From assembly GCA_025459195.1 (NCBI GenBank), contig JALORF010000007.1, positions 1 to 38,189 of the forward strand: a DNA stretch of 38,189 bases, read 5' to 3'. The notes below the pieces were generated by a model. The model was not told the origin of the DNA, did no database searches, and saw nothing but the letters and a program-made list of their open reading frames with translations. This DNA comes from Beijerinckiaceae bacterium. Its GTDB lineage: Bacteria > Pseudomonadota > Alphaproteobacteria > Rhizobiales > Beijerinckiaceae. Shown in pieces: positions 1 to 8,838 of the stretch (its first letter is position 1; each line of letters starts with the position of its first letter). The translations under genes and the position numbers were made by a program.

Positions 1-20
1 ATCTTGCCCTTGAGCAGCAT
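1..20 (-). CDS. Possible start of a divergent gene, cut by window edge
   Basis: Reading leftward from 20, an ATG opens the frame MLLKGK and runs off the window. A strong ribosome-binding sequence (AAGGGGGA) lies about 5 nt upstream of it. MLLKGK resembles the opening of many short-chain dehydrogenases, but six residues cannot establish a family. In-frame ATGs at 38 and 56 are alternatives with weaker ribosome sites. The gene would be transcribed away from the ABC ATPase gene at 302. Confidence 0.3.
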
Positions 21-301
21 GCTTTCCCCCTTCGCCATGACCTTGCGGCCCGGCATGTCTGCCCCGTTCGGGCCTTGGCGTGCTGCCTTGAAGCCCTGCA
101 GCGGGGCCTCGCCGCGAAGCCCGGACCTTTGGCCCAGACCCTAGGGCGTGAAGGGCCGTTGCGGCAAGCGCGAGGGTGCGTGTGCGTTGCCAACCTTGCT
201 TGTCTTGTTTGCAAATCTGGTTGCGTTTGGAGAGGCTTCCGGTCCACTCTTGACAATACCGGTCGGGGATCCCGGCTGATCCATCAAGGTGGGGAACACG
301 C

Positions 302-1360
<1,059 letters not shown>

Positions 1361-1371
1361 GGCCAGTAACC

Positions 1372-1394
1372 GGCCGGCTGTCTGCAAGCCGGCC
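1372..1394 (+). terminator. GC-rich hairpin after the ABC ATPase gene
   Basis: A perfect 8-bp stem, GGCCGGCT (1372-1379) with AGCCGGCC (1387-1394), encloses a 7-nt loop 11 nt after the stop codon. No T-run follows, so it may be a weak terminator or an mRNA-end stabiliser. Confidence 0.5.
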
Positions 1395-1488
1395 AAAGAG
1401 TTGCGCGAAAGCGGCGAAAGGTGGTTGCCAAGCCGAAGATCAGCCGCTAGACACACCCCACTTCGGCGGCAAAGCCGCTTCGAAGAAC

Positions 1489-1565
1489 GCGCCCGTAGCT
1501 CAGCTGGATAGAGCATCAGACTACGAATCTGAGGGTCAGAGGTTCGAATCCTTTCGGGCGCGCCA
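1489..1565 (+). tRNA. tRNA-Arg (anticodon ACG)
   Basis: The 77-nt cloverleaf folds fully. The acceptor arms are GCGCCCG and CGGGCGC with discriminator G and an encoded CCA. The D stem is GCTC/GAGC. The anticodon stem TCAGA/TCTGA carries loop CTACGAA, giving anticodon ACG, which reads CGN arginine codons after A34-to-inosine editing. The T arm is AGAGG-TTCGAAT-CCTTT. A six-T run (1566-1571) directly follows the CCA and may help termination. The accessory block begins about 200 nt downstream. Confidence 0.98.
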
Positions 1566-1778
1566 TTTTTTCCACATCGTTCGATCAGATCACTGCTCTG
1601 GCCAAGCGCTTGGGGGCAGCATGATTCATGCCCGGTGCAGCGGCGCGCTGGTTCTGCGGGCTCGATCCAGTTGTGTTTTTGACGAAATCGTCAAGATGCG
1701 GATGACTGAACGATAACAAGACTTTAGGGCGCGCTCTTGGCGACAGGCCGTTGCCACCTTTTGGCGGCATGCTCTTGG

Positions 1779-2564
1779 TCAGGGTTGGTCGTGGCGTCTG
1801 TAGACGCCTGTGAAGCTGACATTGTTGCCACCGCAGCCGCCATTGTCTTCGACGACAAGGTAAGGGCCGAACAGGCGCAGCCTGGCGCGGCATTCGGAGC
1901 GGTCGTCGCCAAAGGGTGCTGTGCCGTCATGGCCTTCGCCGAGCGCGATCATGGCACCGGTTGGCAGCGCGACGATGCCGTCGAGTTCGCCGACATTGAC
2001 GGCACCGCGCCTCGCGCGCTCGGGATCGTGCGCGCCATAGCTTGCCTGGCCAGAGATGGTCAGCTTGCCTGCCGCCTCCGGGCCGATCGTGATCCGGGCT
2101 TCGGCAGCCCGGAACCAGGTTCCGGTCCAGTCCGCAGGCTTTGGCGTTGCGGCCGGAACCGGCTCCAGTCCGGAGAGCGGCACAAAGCCGATGGTCTCGC
2201 GGAGGCGGTCATTCACGCGGCGCGCTGCCGGTGATCTGTAGGCCGCGCAGGCGAAATCTTCCATGGCCGGGCCGACCAGCAGCAGGTCCCCCGGCACGAC
2301 GAAGGCCGCCATCTGGCACTGATCGACCTCGGCCGGGCAATACGGCATCCTGTTGGTGCGGTCATGGTAGAAGGGCAGGCGTTGGGCTTTCGAGGCCACG
2401 CGCATGAGCCGGATGTCCGGATTGTCGCGGCCGAAGGTCACGACGCCGTAGCAGGCCCGCAAGCCGGGCTGATCGCGCGCCATGGCCGGTTGTCCGGGTG
2501 GGCAGGACAGTGCCAGTGCGAGGGCCAGTGCCGTGGCCCCGAGCGGAGGCTGCAAACGCATCAT
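1779..2564 (-). CDS. Secreted protein of unknown function, C-terminal CGGxNVSFTG domain
   Basis: This is a 261-residue predicted exported protein. A hydrophobic N-terminal segment (about residues 8-22) ends in a signal-peptidase-like PAMA. The first half has several cysteines and no recognised fold. The second half (about 145-257) begins with WTGTWF, continues through short alternating beta-like strands and ends with a motif around DNGGCGG-NVSFTGVY. I believe this C-terminal pattern recurs in uncharacterised exported proteins found near LprI-type genes, but I cannot name a Pfam entry. The start overlaps the upstream stop as ATGA, so it is the last gene of the minus-strand operon. The function is unknown; its location suggests an envelope role. 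Confidence 0.75.
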   Translation of the reverse strand: MMRLQPPLGATALALALALSCPPGQPAMARDQPGLRACYGVVTFGRDNPDIRLMRVASKAQRLPFYHDRTNRMPYCPAEVDQCQMAAFVVPGDLLLVGPAMEDFACAAYRSPAARRVNDRLRETIGFVPLSGLEPVPAATPKPADWTGTWFRAAEARITIGPEAAGKLTISGQASYGAHDPERARRGAVNVGELDGIVALPTGAMIALGEGHDGTAPFGDDRSECRARLRLFGPYLVVEDNGGCGGNNVSFTGVYRRHDQP

Positions 2565-2956
2565 GTCCGGCCCTTTTCCACAATGACAGCGGCTACATGC
2601 GGATGGCTGGTGCTGCCCATCGCACGGTCGAGGAAGTCGCGAAGGGCTTGCCCTATGGCCTCGTGCACGGACACGAAGCCAAGACCGCCGCGTTCGCGCT
2701 GGGCGACAAAGAACAGATCATGTTCGGCATCGCCGATGACGATGGCAATGTCGGGGTCTCCGCGAACACCCGGCAGATGCGGCTCGCACAGCACGAAGTC
2801 GTGGTCGAAGACCTCATAGGCAACCGGGTGCCCGTGCTGCCGCAGCAGCGCCTCGATCTTGAGCGCCGTCGCCGGCCTGTCAAGCTGCCGGGCGACCTTG
2901 ATGCGCAGGCTGCTGTAGGTGCTGGTCCAGCGGTTGGTGAGAAGGAGCGGGGGCAT
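2561..2956 (-). CDS. Unknown protein, probably C-terminal part of a frameshifted gene
   Basis: This open frame of 131 residues has no signal peptide and no recognised domain. It contains an alternating hydrophobic core (DIAIVIGDAEHDLFFVAQRE, then a helix ending in a conserved-looking FLDRA). Its ATG at 2956 sits exactly where a different upstream frame (3117 to about 2950) loses protein-like character, at a CCCCC run. The simplest reading is one gene of about 186 codons with a single-base indel, or a sequencing error. The alternative is a short overlapping gene starting at 2956. Its stop overlaps the next start as ATGA, so the reading frame at the 3' end is real. Confidence 0.6.
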   Translation of the reverse strand: MPPLLLTNRWTSTYSSLRIKVARQLDRPATALKIEALLRQHGHPVAYEVFDHDFVLCEPHLPGVRGDPDIAIVIGDAEHDLFFVAQRERGGLGFVSVHEAIGQALRDFLDRAMGSTSHPHVAAVIVEKGRT

Positions 2957-3117
2957 GGCATGTCCTGGAAAAGGGATTTCATCTGGCGAACGGTTTCGGC
3001 AATCTCGAAAAGTGCGGCGTCAAGGTCAAAGCGCAGTTGGTTCCCTTGAATCGCATGGCTATAGGCTGCGGCCTGCTGTTGCCCGATCACGACCACGAGC
3101 GGAATCTGTCCATCCAT
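2950..3117 (-). pseudogene. N-terminal fragment of the frameshifted unknown gene
   Basis: From the ATG at 3117 the frame reads a plausible soluble N-terminus of about 56 residues (MDGQIPLVVVIGQQQ, then a helix-like stretch through FEIAETVRQMKSLFQ). After about 2950 the same frame becomes arginine/serine/proline-rich and shadow-like, while the neighbouring frame becomes protein-like. A C5 homopolymer at the junction is a natural place for an indel. A TTG at 3135 could extend the start by six codons. Whether this is a true pseudogene, a programmed shift or an assembly error cannot be decided here. Confidence 0.45.
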
Positions 3118-3487
3118 GAACGGCGTCCGGTTCAAAAGACGAGATCGTCACCCCACGTGTGGTCGAGGTAACGGCAATCGATGACGGTGCCATAAACTTT
3201 AACAGGTCATGGAACTGAACCAGCGAGTGGCGAATGAGGCGTGCATCGTCCTGACCCTCCGAAACCGGCTTGTAGTGCCCCTAGAACCGGACAAGCCCTC
3301 CGGTGCGGTGAATGCGGGGCGAATGCCAGATCGTGGTCGCGACGCTGATCAGGCTGGTGCAGAGCGGAACCGGGCGAAGCCGGTTGTGGTCGAAACGTGT
3401 CATTGTCTTGCCATCGCGATCATGACACGGCGATAACCCTGTGCCGGTCCGCGCCGACGACATCAAACAGCGCCGCTGCACGCCCTG
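3118..3487. other. Gene-free gap inside the minus-strand operon
   Basis: About 370 bases separate the first DUF1176 gene from the frameshifted gene. A 66-codon frame (3281-3481, minus) is open, but it has no ribosome site, signal peptide or family resemblance. I see no RNA gene or clear terminator. It could be decayed coding sequence, or leader or promoter sequence for the last two genes. Confidence 0.4.
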
Positions 3488-4585
3488 TCATGGCGGTGAG
3501 ACGAAATCGGCGCGGTAGGTGACGATCCAGTGCGCCGGTCCAGCGGTGCGGCAAAGCGGCATGTCCCGGCGCTCGATCAGTTCGAATGTCCCGGCCTTGG
3601 TGAAGGCCCAGCGCTCGTGACGGCCGCAATCCTTGGTGGTGGCGCGAAAGCGGGTCGCCCGGATCACGCCGCCATTGGGCAGGACCTCGACATTGGCAAG
3701 AAGCGCGCGCTCGGGGAGCCGGTTGTCAGCGCTGCCGGGCCAGACGTGAAGGCTGGCACGGGCACTGGGGCCGGTGCGCAGATACCAGGCGCTGAGCCGG
3801 TTGTGGGCCTCGTCGGCACAGTCCATGCGCAGCAGGACCGATGGGCCCCGCAGGGCGTGCCCCTGCACAATGTCATCCGCGGGACGGGGTTTGCAGCCCG
3901 GCACGGATGGAAGGCTTGCCGGCGGAATGTCGCTGCCGAAACCCTCGCCGAAGGCCGCGCCCTCCACCGTCTCGACATCGGGCGGTGTGGGATGGAGATA
4001 GTCGGTCAGGTCGCCTTCCGGCTTCCGGATCAAGGCCCCTGGCGTGTCGCTCAGTTCCTGCCGGTCATCCATGTGGGCGAGCGCATCGTCCAGGCCCGCG
4101 GTGTTGACCCGCAGGTTCTGCTTGTCCCCGATGCTGATCGTGATCCGCGCGCTGCGTGTGCGCAGGGCATGGAGGATGCCTCTGGCGCGGCTGCTGCTGA
4201 ACCGGAAGCCGCCATTGCCCTCGAACTCGGCCACATGGGTTTCCGGCCCCTTGGCGACTTCGGCGCCGGTTGGCGTCACGACGAGACGTGCCACGGCCTT
4301 TGACAGCCGGGTTCCCTCTGCGGCGGGTCCAGGATCGAAGATGCGGATTTCCGGCGTGGCATCGCGCAACGGGTGATGCCGGATCTGCAGTAACGGAATG
4401 CCCGGTTCCGCGACGGCCTTCGACGGCTCGGCAAAGACGATCGCCGTGCAGACATGGGCGTTGTCGCAGCCGACCACCCAGTTCTGGAATTGCCTCGTCT
4501 GGGCCATGACCGCAGAAGGCAGCGCTGATGCGAGGGTCAGTCCGAGGATGCCGACCATGCGGCGGATGGCTGGTCTGGTCATCAT
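3488..4585 (-). CDS. DUF1176 domain-containing exported protein (copy 1)
   Basis: This 365-residue protein has a cleavable signal peptide (residues 1-29, ending VMAQ). The family opening follows directly: FQNWVVGCDN with C40 and C46. Its C-terminus carries the matching closing signature, a cysteine then RWAF, GTFELIERRDMPLC and a final W/Y. The same opening and closing signatures occur in three other proteins of this window (6126, 7313 and 9746), so these four are divergent paralogs. DUF1176 proteins are about 330-370 residues, exported and of unknown function; the paired cysteines suggest disulfides in the periplasm or outside the cell. The start overlaps the upstream release-factor-like gene's stop as ATGA, so the two are probably co-translated. 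Confidence 0.85.
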   Translation of the reverse strand: MMTRPAIRRMVGILGLTLASALPSAVMAQTRQFQNWVVGCDNAHVCTAIVFAEPSKAVAEPGIPLLQIRHHPLRDATPEIRIFDPGPAAEGTRLSKAVARLVVTPTGAEVAKGPETHVAEFEGNGGFRFSSSRARGILHALRTRSARITISIGDKQNLRVNTAGLDDALAHMDDRQELSDTPGALIRKPEGDLTDYLHPTPPDVETVEGAAFGEGFGSDIPPASLPSVPGCKPRPADDIVQGHALRGPSVLLRMDCADEAHNRLSAWYLRTGPSARASLHVWPGSADNRLPERALLANVEVLPNGGVIRATRFRATTKDCGRHERWAFTKAGTFELIERRDMPLCRTAGPAHWIVTYRADFVSPP

Positions 4586-5070
4586 CTTTCCTCCCAGAAG
4601 CGTTGCAGATCGCCAGACATGACGCCAACAATGTCGGATGTGACGAAGCCGGTGCGGTGGTTTGTCAGGGAAGGCTCGGGGTTGATGATCAGGCTGCGGA
4701 TCTGCTCGCCCCAGCCGTCGCGTCCTTCCGGCAGCACGGCGTCGGCGCTGCCGGAAACCCTCACGCCAACGAAAGACATGTGCCGCTGCGTGCGACCTGG
4801 CGGGAACCGGATCATGCGGTGGACCCCATTCTCGCGGGAGGCGAGCAGGCTCCGGTCGGCACCTTCGATCAACAGTTTGGCGCGTCCGGGCAGTCTCATG
4901 CCAACTCCCGATGCGGCATTGATCGACCGGAAAGTGAGGCAGCTCTCATAGGCCCAGAGCCGATACATGTTCAGCATGATGTCCACGAAGACATGGCTTT
5001 CATCGCCGCCGTGCAAGGCCACGATGTCGATGTAGCAGTCTTCTTCCTTGTCCTGATCGGGCTGGCTCAT
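4582..5070 (-). CDS. Release factor 2-like protein lacking the GGQ domain
   Basis: This 162-residue cytosolic protein resembles bacterial RF2 in two blocks. Residues 11-100 match domain 2: CYIDI, GGDES, MLNMYRLWA, then GVHRMIR and RHMSF. Residues 119-160 match the RF2 tail: GWGEQIRS, then NHRTGFVT and the GDLQRF region. Missing are the N-terminal domain 1 and the whole domain 3 of about 90 residues with the GGQ peptide-release motif. The SPF codon-recognition tripeptide is replaced by a shortened FPP segment. It should therefore be unable to hydrolyse peptidyl-tRNA. It could bind ribosomes without releasing, act as a decoy or immunity factor, or have a new role. ATGA overlaps on both sides tie it to the membrane protein and DUF1176 genes. 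Confidence 0.75.
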   Translation of the reverse strand: MSQPDQDKEEDCYIDIVALHGGDESHVFVDIMLNMYRLWAYESCLTFRSINAASGVGMRLPGRAKLLIEGADRSLLASRENGVHRMIRFPPGRTQRHMSFVGVRVSGSADAVLPEGRDGWGEQIRSLIINPEPSLTNHRTGFVTSDIVGVMSGDLQRFWEER

Positions 5071-5627
5071 GGCCGGGGCTCCTTTCTGGCAACACGGAAC
5101 CAGATGCGCGTGACATCCGCATGGAGAAGAAAGCCGACAAACCCGAGGGCGAACAGGACAGGCGCAACCAGTCCGGGGATCATGCCGAGGATGGTCAGCA
5201 AGGGCAGGCCGCCGGGCATGGTCAGCATAGGCACCAGCAGGGTGCTGCTGCTCGCCGCCAGCGCCCAGCCGATGGCGAGGATCGACACGACGACCGGACC
5301 CCAGGCCGCGCGACGGAAGAAGGCGATCAGGTAGGTGATCGACACCATGAACAGCAGGATCACCGGAATGACGATGAACGCCATGAAGGGCCGCGATGGC
5401 GGAAAGGCCGGAACCAGCGTGTTCAGGAAGAACCAGCCGATGTCGAGCATGACCTCAAGCCGCAGAGCGCCATTCTGATACAGGAAGATCAGGATCCCGA
5501 CGGGCGGAAGGACGATCAGGGCTGCGGACATGGCCGCCATGGCCGAGAGGATCAGCCCGGGCCGGGGCGATGGCTGGCGGTCGTGTGTCACTTCAGGCGG
5601 GGCAAGGGTGTCCTGCACGGTCGCCAT
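5067..5627 (-). CDS. Four-helix integral membrane protein, unknown function
   Basis: This 186-residue protein has about four hydrophobic helices (roughly residues 26-50, 85-108, 112-138 and 142-170) and a basic C-terminus (FRVARKEPRP), so it is an inner-membrane protein. I recognise no family. The chosen ATG at 5627 lies in TGAGATG, one base after the stop of the LprI gene, indicating coupled translation. A TTG six codons upstream (5645) is a less likely start. The gene's own stop overlaps the release-factor-like gene. The position between an exported inhibitor-like protein and a cytosolic protein suggests a membrane partner in a common system. Confidence 0.75.
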   Translation of the reverse strand: MATVQDTLAPPEVTHDRQPSPRPGLILSAMAAMSAALIVLPPVGILIFLYQNGALRLEVMLDIGWFFLNTLVPAFPPSRPFMAFIVIPVILLFMVSITYLIAFFRRAAWGPVVVSILAIGWALAASSSTLLVPMLTMPGGLPLLTILGMIPGLVAPVLFALGFVGFLLHADVTRIWFRVARKEPRP

Positions 5628-5628
5628 C

Positions 5629-6114
5629 TCAGCGATCCGCCGCAAAGAAGCGCAGTTCGATTGCGCGGCGCGCGGTCGTGTCCATCATGCACTGGGCACC
5701 GAGCCAGCGCGCCATCGAGCCGCCGGCATAGTGGACATGGAAATACGCGCATTTGCGGTCACGATAGGTGATCCAGGCACGCTGGACCTGCTGCATCGCG
5801 GCCCCTCCTGGCCCCTGCGGCCGGTCCCGATAGTGCCGGTTGAGAAGCACATCCCAGGCGCGAAACTCATCAAGATAGCAGCGCTCCATGCCGACCGTGG
5901 TCTGGTTCTCGCCGTGCTTCAGGCACGCAGCGCTGAACTGGCCGATGCACTGATAGCCGAGGGTCAGCAGGGGCTTCTTGTCGGCGAGGCAGGTTTCGAT
6001 GCCCTCGACGAAGCCGACCCAGCCGGCCTCATCTTCGTCGCGCTGCTGGGCAGGGGCGGGGAGTGCAGCGGCGATGAGCGCGAACAGCGCCAGGATGGCA
6101 GCTTGGGCCTTCAT
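5629..6114 (-). CDS. LprI/DUF1311 family exported protein (copy 1)
   Basis: This 161-residue protein has a signal peptide (about 1-23, ending PAPAQ) and the LprI/DUF1311 cysteine pattern. In order it has C42, CIGQFSAAC, the ERCY block, a LNRHYRDR helix, QRAWITYRDRKC, an HYAGGS turn and QCMMDTTARR. Family members are periplasmic or lipid-anchored; the best known, mycobacterial LprI, inhibits lysozyme. Lysozyme inhibition here is an inference from family. The ATG at 6114 was preferred because the signal peptide starts there; the frame stays open upstream but is a shadow of the DUF1176 gene ending 11 nt away. A second copy lies at 12303-12815. Confidence 0.85.
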   Translation of the reverse strand: MKAQAAILALFALIAAALPAPAQQRDEDEAGWVGFVEGIETCLADKKPLLTLGYQCIGQFSAACLKHGENQTTVGMERCYLDEFRAWDVLLNRHYRDRPQGPGGAAMQQVQRAWITYRDRKCAYFHVHYAGGSMARWLGAQCMMDTTARRAIELRFFAADR

Positions 6115-6125
6115 GCGGATGATCC

Positions 6126-7319
6126 TCAACAGGGGGGGTGGAAAGGGGTTGCAGTCGCTGCGGCACCATCCGCAGCGGGGCTGATCAGCGGCCTTGTGTA
6201 GGTTCTTGGCCAGTATCCGGAGACGATGCCGGCGCAGCTCAGGGTCCTGCGCTCTTCGGCGAGTTCGAAGGTCTGTCCGGTCCAGCCCCACTGGCGCTGG
6301 ATGGCGCAGGCTTCGCCCTTGTCCGGCATGGCCGGGGCGAGCCATTGCTCGCGCACGATACCTGTGGCGGGATCGAAGCGCGGCGTGGCCAGCATGCCCT
6401 CCTGACCGGTTGGCCGGACGGGCAAAAAGCCCGGGAAGGCAACTGGTGCGGCAGAGCCATCCGCGTTTTCGATGACGAAAAGGTCGCGTCGCAGCCCCGG
6501 CTTGGGATCGCATGGCGTGACCCAGAGTGTGCGGTCGGCGCGGTGCTGATCGCCCAGCAGCCGGTAGCCGACCGTTGCATCGAGACCCGGCGCTCCACAG
6601 GCCTCACGCCGGAGGCGCTGGGACGCCGCCGACGGCTGGCGGCCCGGAGCCAGCCTTGGCAGGGGGGCCGTGACAAGGGTCGGGATTGGCGGGCGAGCGG
6701 GCACCGCGCTGGCGGGGGCGCTTCCGGTCGCGCGCAGGGCTGTCACCGTTCCGGCGCGCAACTGCGCCTGATCGACCATCGCCAGCGCCTGATCGATGCC
6801 TGCAACGGAGAGCCGCTCGATCACCGTGCCGTCCCGCGCCATGACATGCAGCCGGGTGTTCTGGTCGAGCGCGGCGAGCAGTTGGCCGGTCTGCGCGGCC
6901 GGCACCTGCCAATGCTCGGCACTGCGGTGGCGCAGGACGACATCAGGTTGCGCCGCATGTGCGCCTTCAAGGCGCAGAAGCCTGCCGTCCTGTTGGGCCG
7001 CGTGGTTCTTCGGCCCACGGTGCGGCAAGGTGACGAAGATCTGTGCCTCGTCAGCCGGCCCGCCGCGCCGGTGGATGCAGATGCGCGACATGCCGAAGGG
7101 CGAGGGCTGGGCAACGCGGATCTGCGTCAGGTGTGAGGCGTTGACCAGCGAGCAGCTTGCCAGGTTGTCACATGCGACGACCCATTCGCCGACTTCCTGA
7201 AGGGATAGCGCGGCGGCAGGTGCTTTCGCGACCAGCACGATCAGGATGGCAAACGCGAGCCGCTTGCCGACCCGGCATGGTGGCCCGGCAGGCGCCGGGT
7301 CTGGCGAGCAGGTCAGCAT
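6126..7319 (-). CDS. DUF1176 domain-containing exported protein (copy 2)
   Basis: This 397-residue protein has a basic N-terminus and a hydrophobic segment (about 20-37) forming a signal peptide, then VGEWVVACDNLASC, the DUF1176 opening. The closing signature is CAIQRQWGW, FELAEERRTLSC and a late W/Y. An alanine/proline-rich linker (around residues 205-225) separates the halves. The ATG at 7319 overlaps the stop of the upstream DUF1176 gene by 7 nt, so two DUF1176 genes are in direct tandem. Identity to the neighbour is low outside the signatures, so the duplication is old or each copy has been diversified. The function is unknown. Confidence 0.83.
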   Translation of the reverse strand: MLTCSPDPAPAGPPCRVGKRLAFAILIVLVAKAPAAALSLQEVGEWVVACDNLASCSLVNASHLTQIRVAQPSPFGMSRICIHRRGGPADEAQIFVTLPHRGPKNHAAQQDGRLLRLEGAHAAQPDVVLRHRSAEHWQVPAAQTGQLLAALDQNTRLHVMARDGTVIERLSVAGIDQALAMVDQAQLRAGTVTALRATGSAPASAVPARPPIPTLVTAPLPRLAPGRQPSAASQRLRREACGAPGLDATVGYRLLGDQHRADRTLWVTPCDPKPGLRRDLFVIENADGSAAPVAFPGFLPVRPTGQEGMLATPRFDPATGIVREQWLAPAMPDKGEACAIQRQWGWTGQTFELAEERRTLSCAGIVSGYWPRTYTRPLISPAADGAAATATPFHPPC

Positions 7320-8413
7320 GGCGATTTCCCGGGCCGTGCCAGACCAGTTTCATCGGCCCTGTGCAGCCGCAGCCAACGGGACGAGCGGGCACCAAAACAG
7401 TAGGGCATGTAGTCTTCTGTGAGCAGCTCGAAGCGCGCTCCCGTCCAGCCCCAGCGGCGGCGGATGCCGCAATCGCCGGCGCCAGCCCGCTTGCGGAAAT
7501 CCTCGATGATGCCCTCGGCGGGGTGGATGGCCAGGTTGCTGATGTCAGGCCCCACGCCATCGTGGTCAACGACCGAGGGCAGATCGAGCGGTGTCGCCGT
7601 TCCGTCGGCCCCAACGGTCAAGGCGAGGGACATCATGTTGTAGAAGCCGTCATGCCGGCAGAACATCGACCAGAGCTGGAGATCAGCGCCGAGGCGAAAG
7701 GCCTGCGCCGGGCGCTCGCCCGGGAGCGCATTGCTGCAATGCTCGTGCAGCAATGGCCGGGCGGCGGCAACATCGCCCGGAGCCATGGGCTCGATGGGCC
7801 GCAGCCGGTGTGTCGGCCGGGGCTGCTCGGGCTTGCGGTAGCTGTCGGCAGCGTGCAGCGCCCGGGCCAGCCGCGTCAGTGAAACCCGCGCCATCACGGC
7901 ACCGTCTTCGCGCTCGCGGATCAGGGCGGCATCGGCCTTCGCCATGGCCGCCAGCAATGGACTGAGCGCCGCGCCGCGCACGAGATAGCGATCAGTGCCA
8001 TCGCCTTGCGCGACGGTGGCCGGCCCGGCCGGGCTTTCGGAGGCACCGCTGACGGGCTGGATGATGATGCTCTCGCCAAGGCTGCCCGAGCCGTCGTCGA
8101 GCCTGAGAGAAAGGAACGCGTCCTGCCCTTGAACCGGGCCTTGCCAGAGGCACAGATCCGGAATGCTCTCCTTGCCCAGGCTGGAGCCGGGGTGGGCGGC
8201 GATGTTCGACAGGCCGCATCCGCCGGTGTTGTCGCAGAAGATGATCCAGGGTTCGAGCGTCAGGAGGGGTGCCTGGGTGCCATTGCGCGCCGCTGCCGGG
8301 CCGGGTGCCAGCAGTGCGCAACCGAGCACGAGCAGGGCAGCAAGCGGCATGGCGGGCATCGCAGCGGGAACAGCCCTTGCACGGGCTCGCTTGCTGGGGC
8401 GCTTGCGGGTCAT
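7313..8413 (-). CDS. DUF1176 domain-containing exported protein (copy 3)
   Basis: This 366-residue protein has a strongly basic N-terminus and a hydrophobic segment (about 19-38, containing VLGC, a weak lipobox-like site). The family opening LEPWIIFCDNTGGC follows. The closing part reads CGIRRRWGWTG, then RFELLTEDYMPYC and a final W. The ATG at 8413 overlaps the preceding stop as ATGA; a longer frame to 8575 exists but has no signal peptide and runs inside the upstream gene. Together with the RGxWAG gene at 8410-8838 it forms a pair that recurs at 9746-11393. Confidence 0.83.
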   Translation of the reverse strand: MTRKRPSKRARARAVPAAMPAMPLAALLVLGCALLAPGPAAARNGTQAPLLTLEPWIIFCDNTGGCGLSNIAAHPGSSLGKESIPDLCLWQGPVQGQDAFLSLRLDDGSGSLGESIIIQPVSGASESPAGPATVAQGDGTDRYLVRGAALSPLLAAMAKADAALIREREDGAVMARVSLTRLARALHAADSYRKPEQPRPTHRLRPIEPMAPGDVAAARPLLHEHCSNALPGERPAQAFRLGADLQLWSMFCRHDGFYNMMSLALTVGADGTATPLDLPSVVDHDGVGPDISNLAIHPAEGIIEDFRKRAGAGDCGIRRRWGWTGARFELLTEDYMPYCFGARSSRWLRLHRADETGLARPGKSPC

Positions 8414-8838
8414 CGCGCCCTCACGGGCCGGCAACGCAGCAGGACATCGGACCAGGCGACATCGCCGCGCTTCGCCTTCATGTCGACCGCCAGCCTCGTG
8501 CCGCCTTCGCGCAGAGCGAGGGTCTGGGTCGCATCGAGGCGCACCGGCTTTTGCCCGATGCCGAAGGTCGTGCACCTGAGGTGGAGCGTCCAGTCAGGCC
8601 GACGCCCCTCGATGCGGGTGACCTCGCAGGCGAGGCCGGTGTCGTCATCACGGATGGCGGGATGCCGCACATACGCCGCACCGTAGAGGTGCAGCCTGCT
8701 GTCCGGATCCGTGCAGGGCATCCGCTCTCCGGCCCAGACGCCGCGATAGCTTCCACGCGCTCCCTTGATGCCGTCGGCGAGCAGCGCTGCCGGGTGAAGG
8801 CAGGCCAGCACGATGAGCGGCAGATATGCGCCTTTCAT
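8410..8838 (-). CDS. Small exported protein, RGxWAG family (copy 1)
   Basis: This 142-residue protein has a signal peptide (about 1-21, ending ALLADG). The mature part starts with GSYRGVWAG and then a cysteine. It later has a C-x-V region, GRRPDWTLHLRC and a basic tail ending LLRCRPV. The same order (RGDFRGTWAG, a cysteine, GKRPVWKLRLSC) occurs in the protein at 10869-11393, so the two are paralogs. I do not recognise a named family. It is the first gene of the 8838 to 1779 operon; the ATG at 8838 begins the signal peptide, while a longer frame to 8943 lacks one. A disulfide-stabilised beta protein in the periplasm is likely; the function is unknown. Confidence 0.75.
   Translation of the reverse strand: MKGAYLPLIVLACLHPAALLADGIKGARGSYRGVWAGERMPCTDPDSRLHLYGAAYVRHPAIRDDDTGLACEVTRIEGRRPDWTLHLRCTTFGIGQKPVRLDATQTLALREGGTRLAVDMKAKRGDVAWSDVLLRCRPVRAR

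Noticed and set aside
1489-1565. tRNA-Arg as an attachment site with a flanking direct repeat
   Set aside because: No second copy of the tRNA 3' end and no integrase were found in the window, so no attachment sites are annotated.
1793-1808. Small palindrome GGCGTCTGTAGACGCC
   Set aside because: It lies within the coding end of the exported-protein gene and has no regulatory context.
1585-1893. A 102-codon minus-strand frame downstream of the tRNA
   Set aside because: It overlaps the better-supported exported-protein gene (1779-2564) in another frame and is arginine/proline-rich.
3281-3481. A 66-codon minus-strand frame in the gap before the first DUF1176 gene's downstream neighbour
   Set aside because: It has no ribosome site, no signal peptide and no resemblance to neighbours; it is too short to support.
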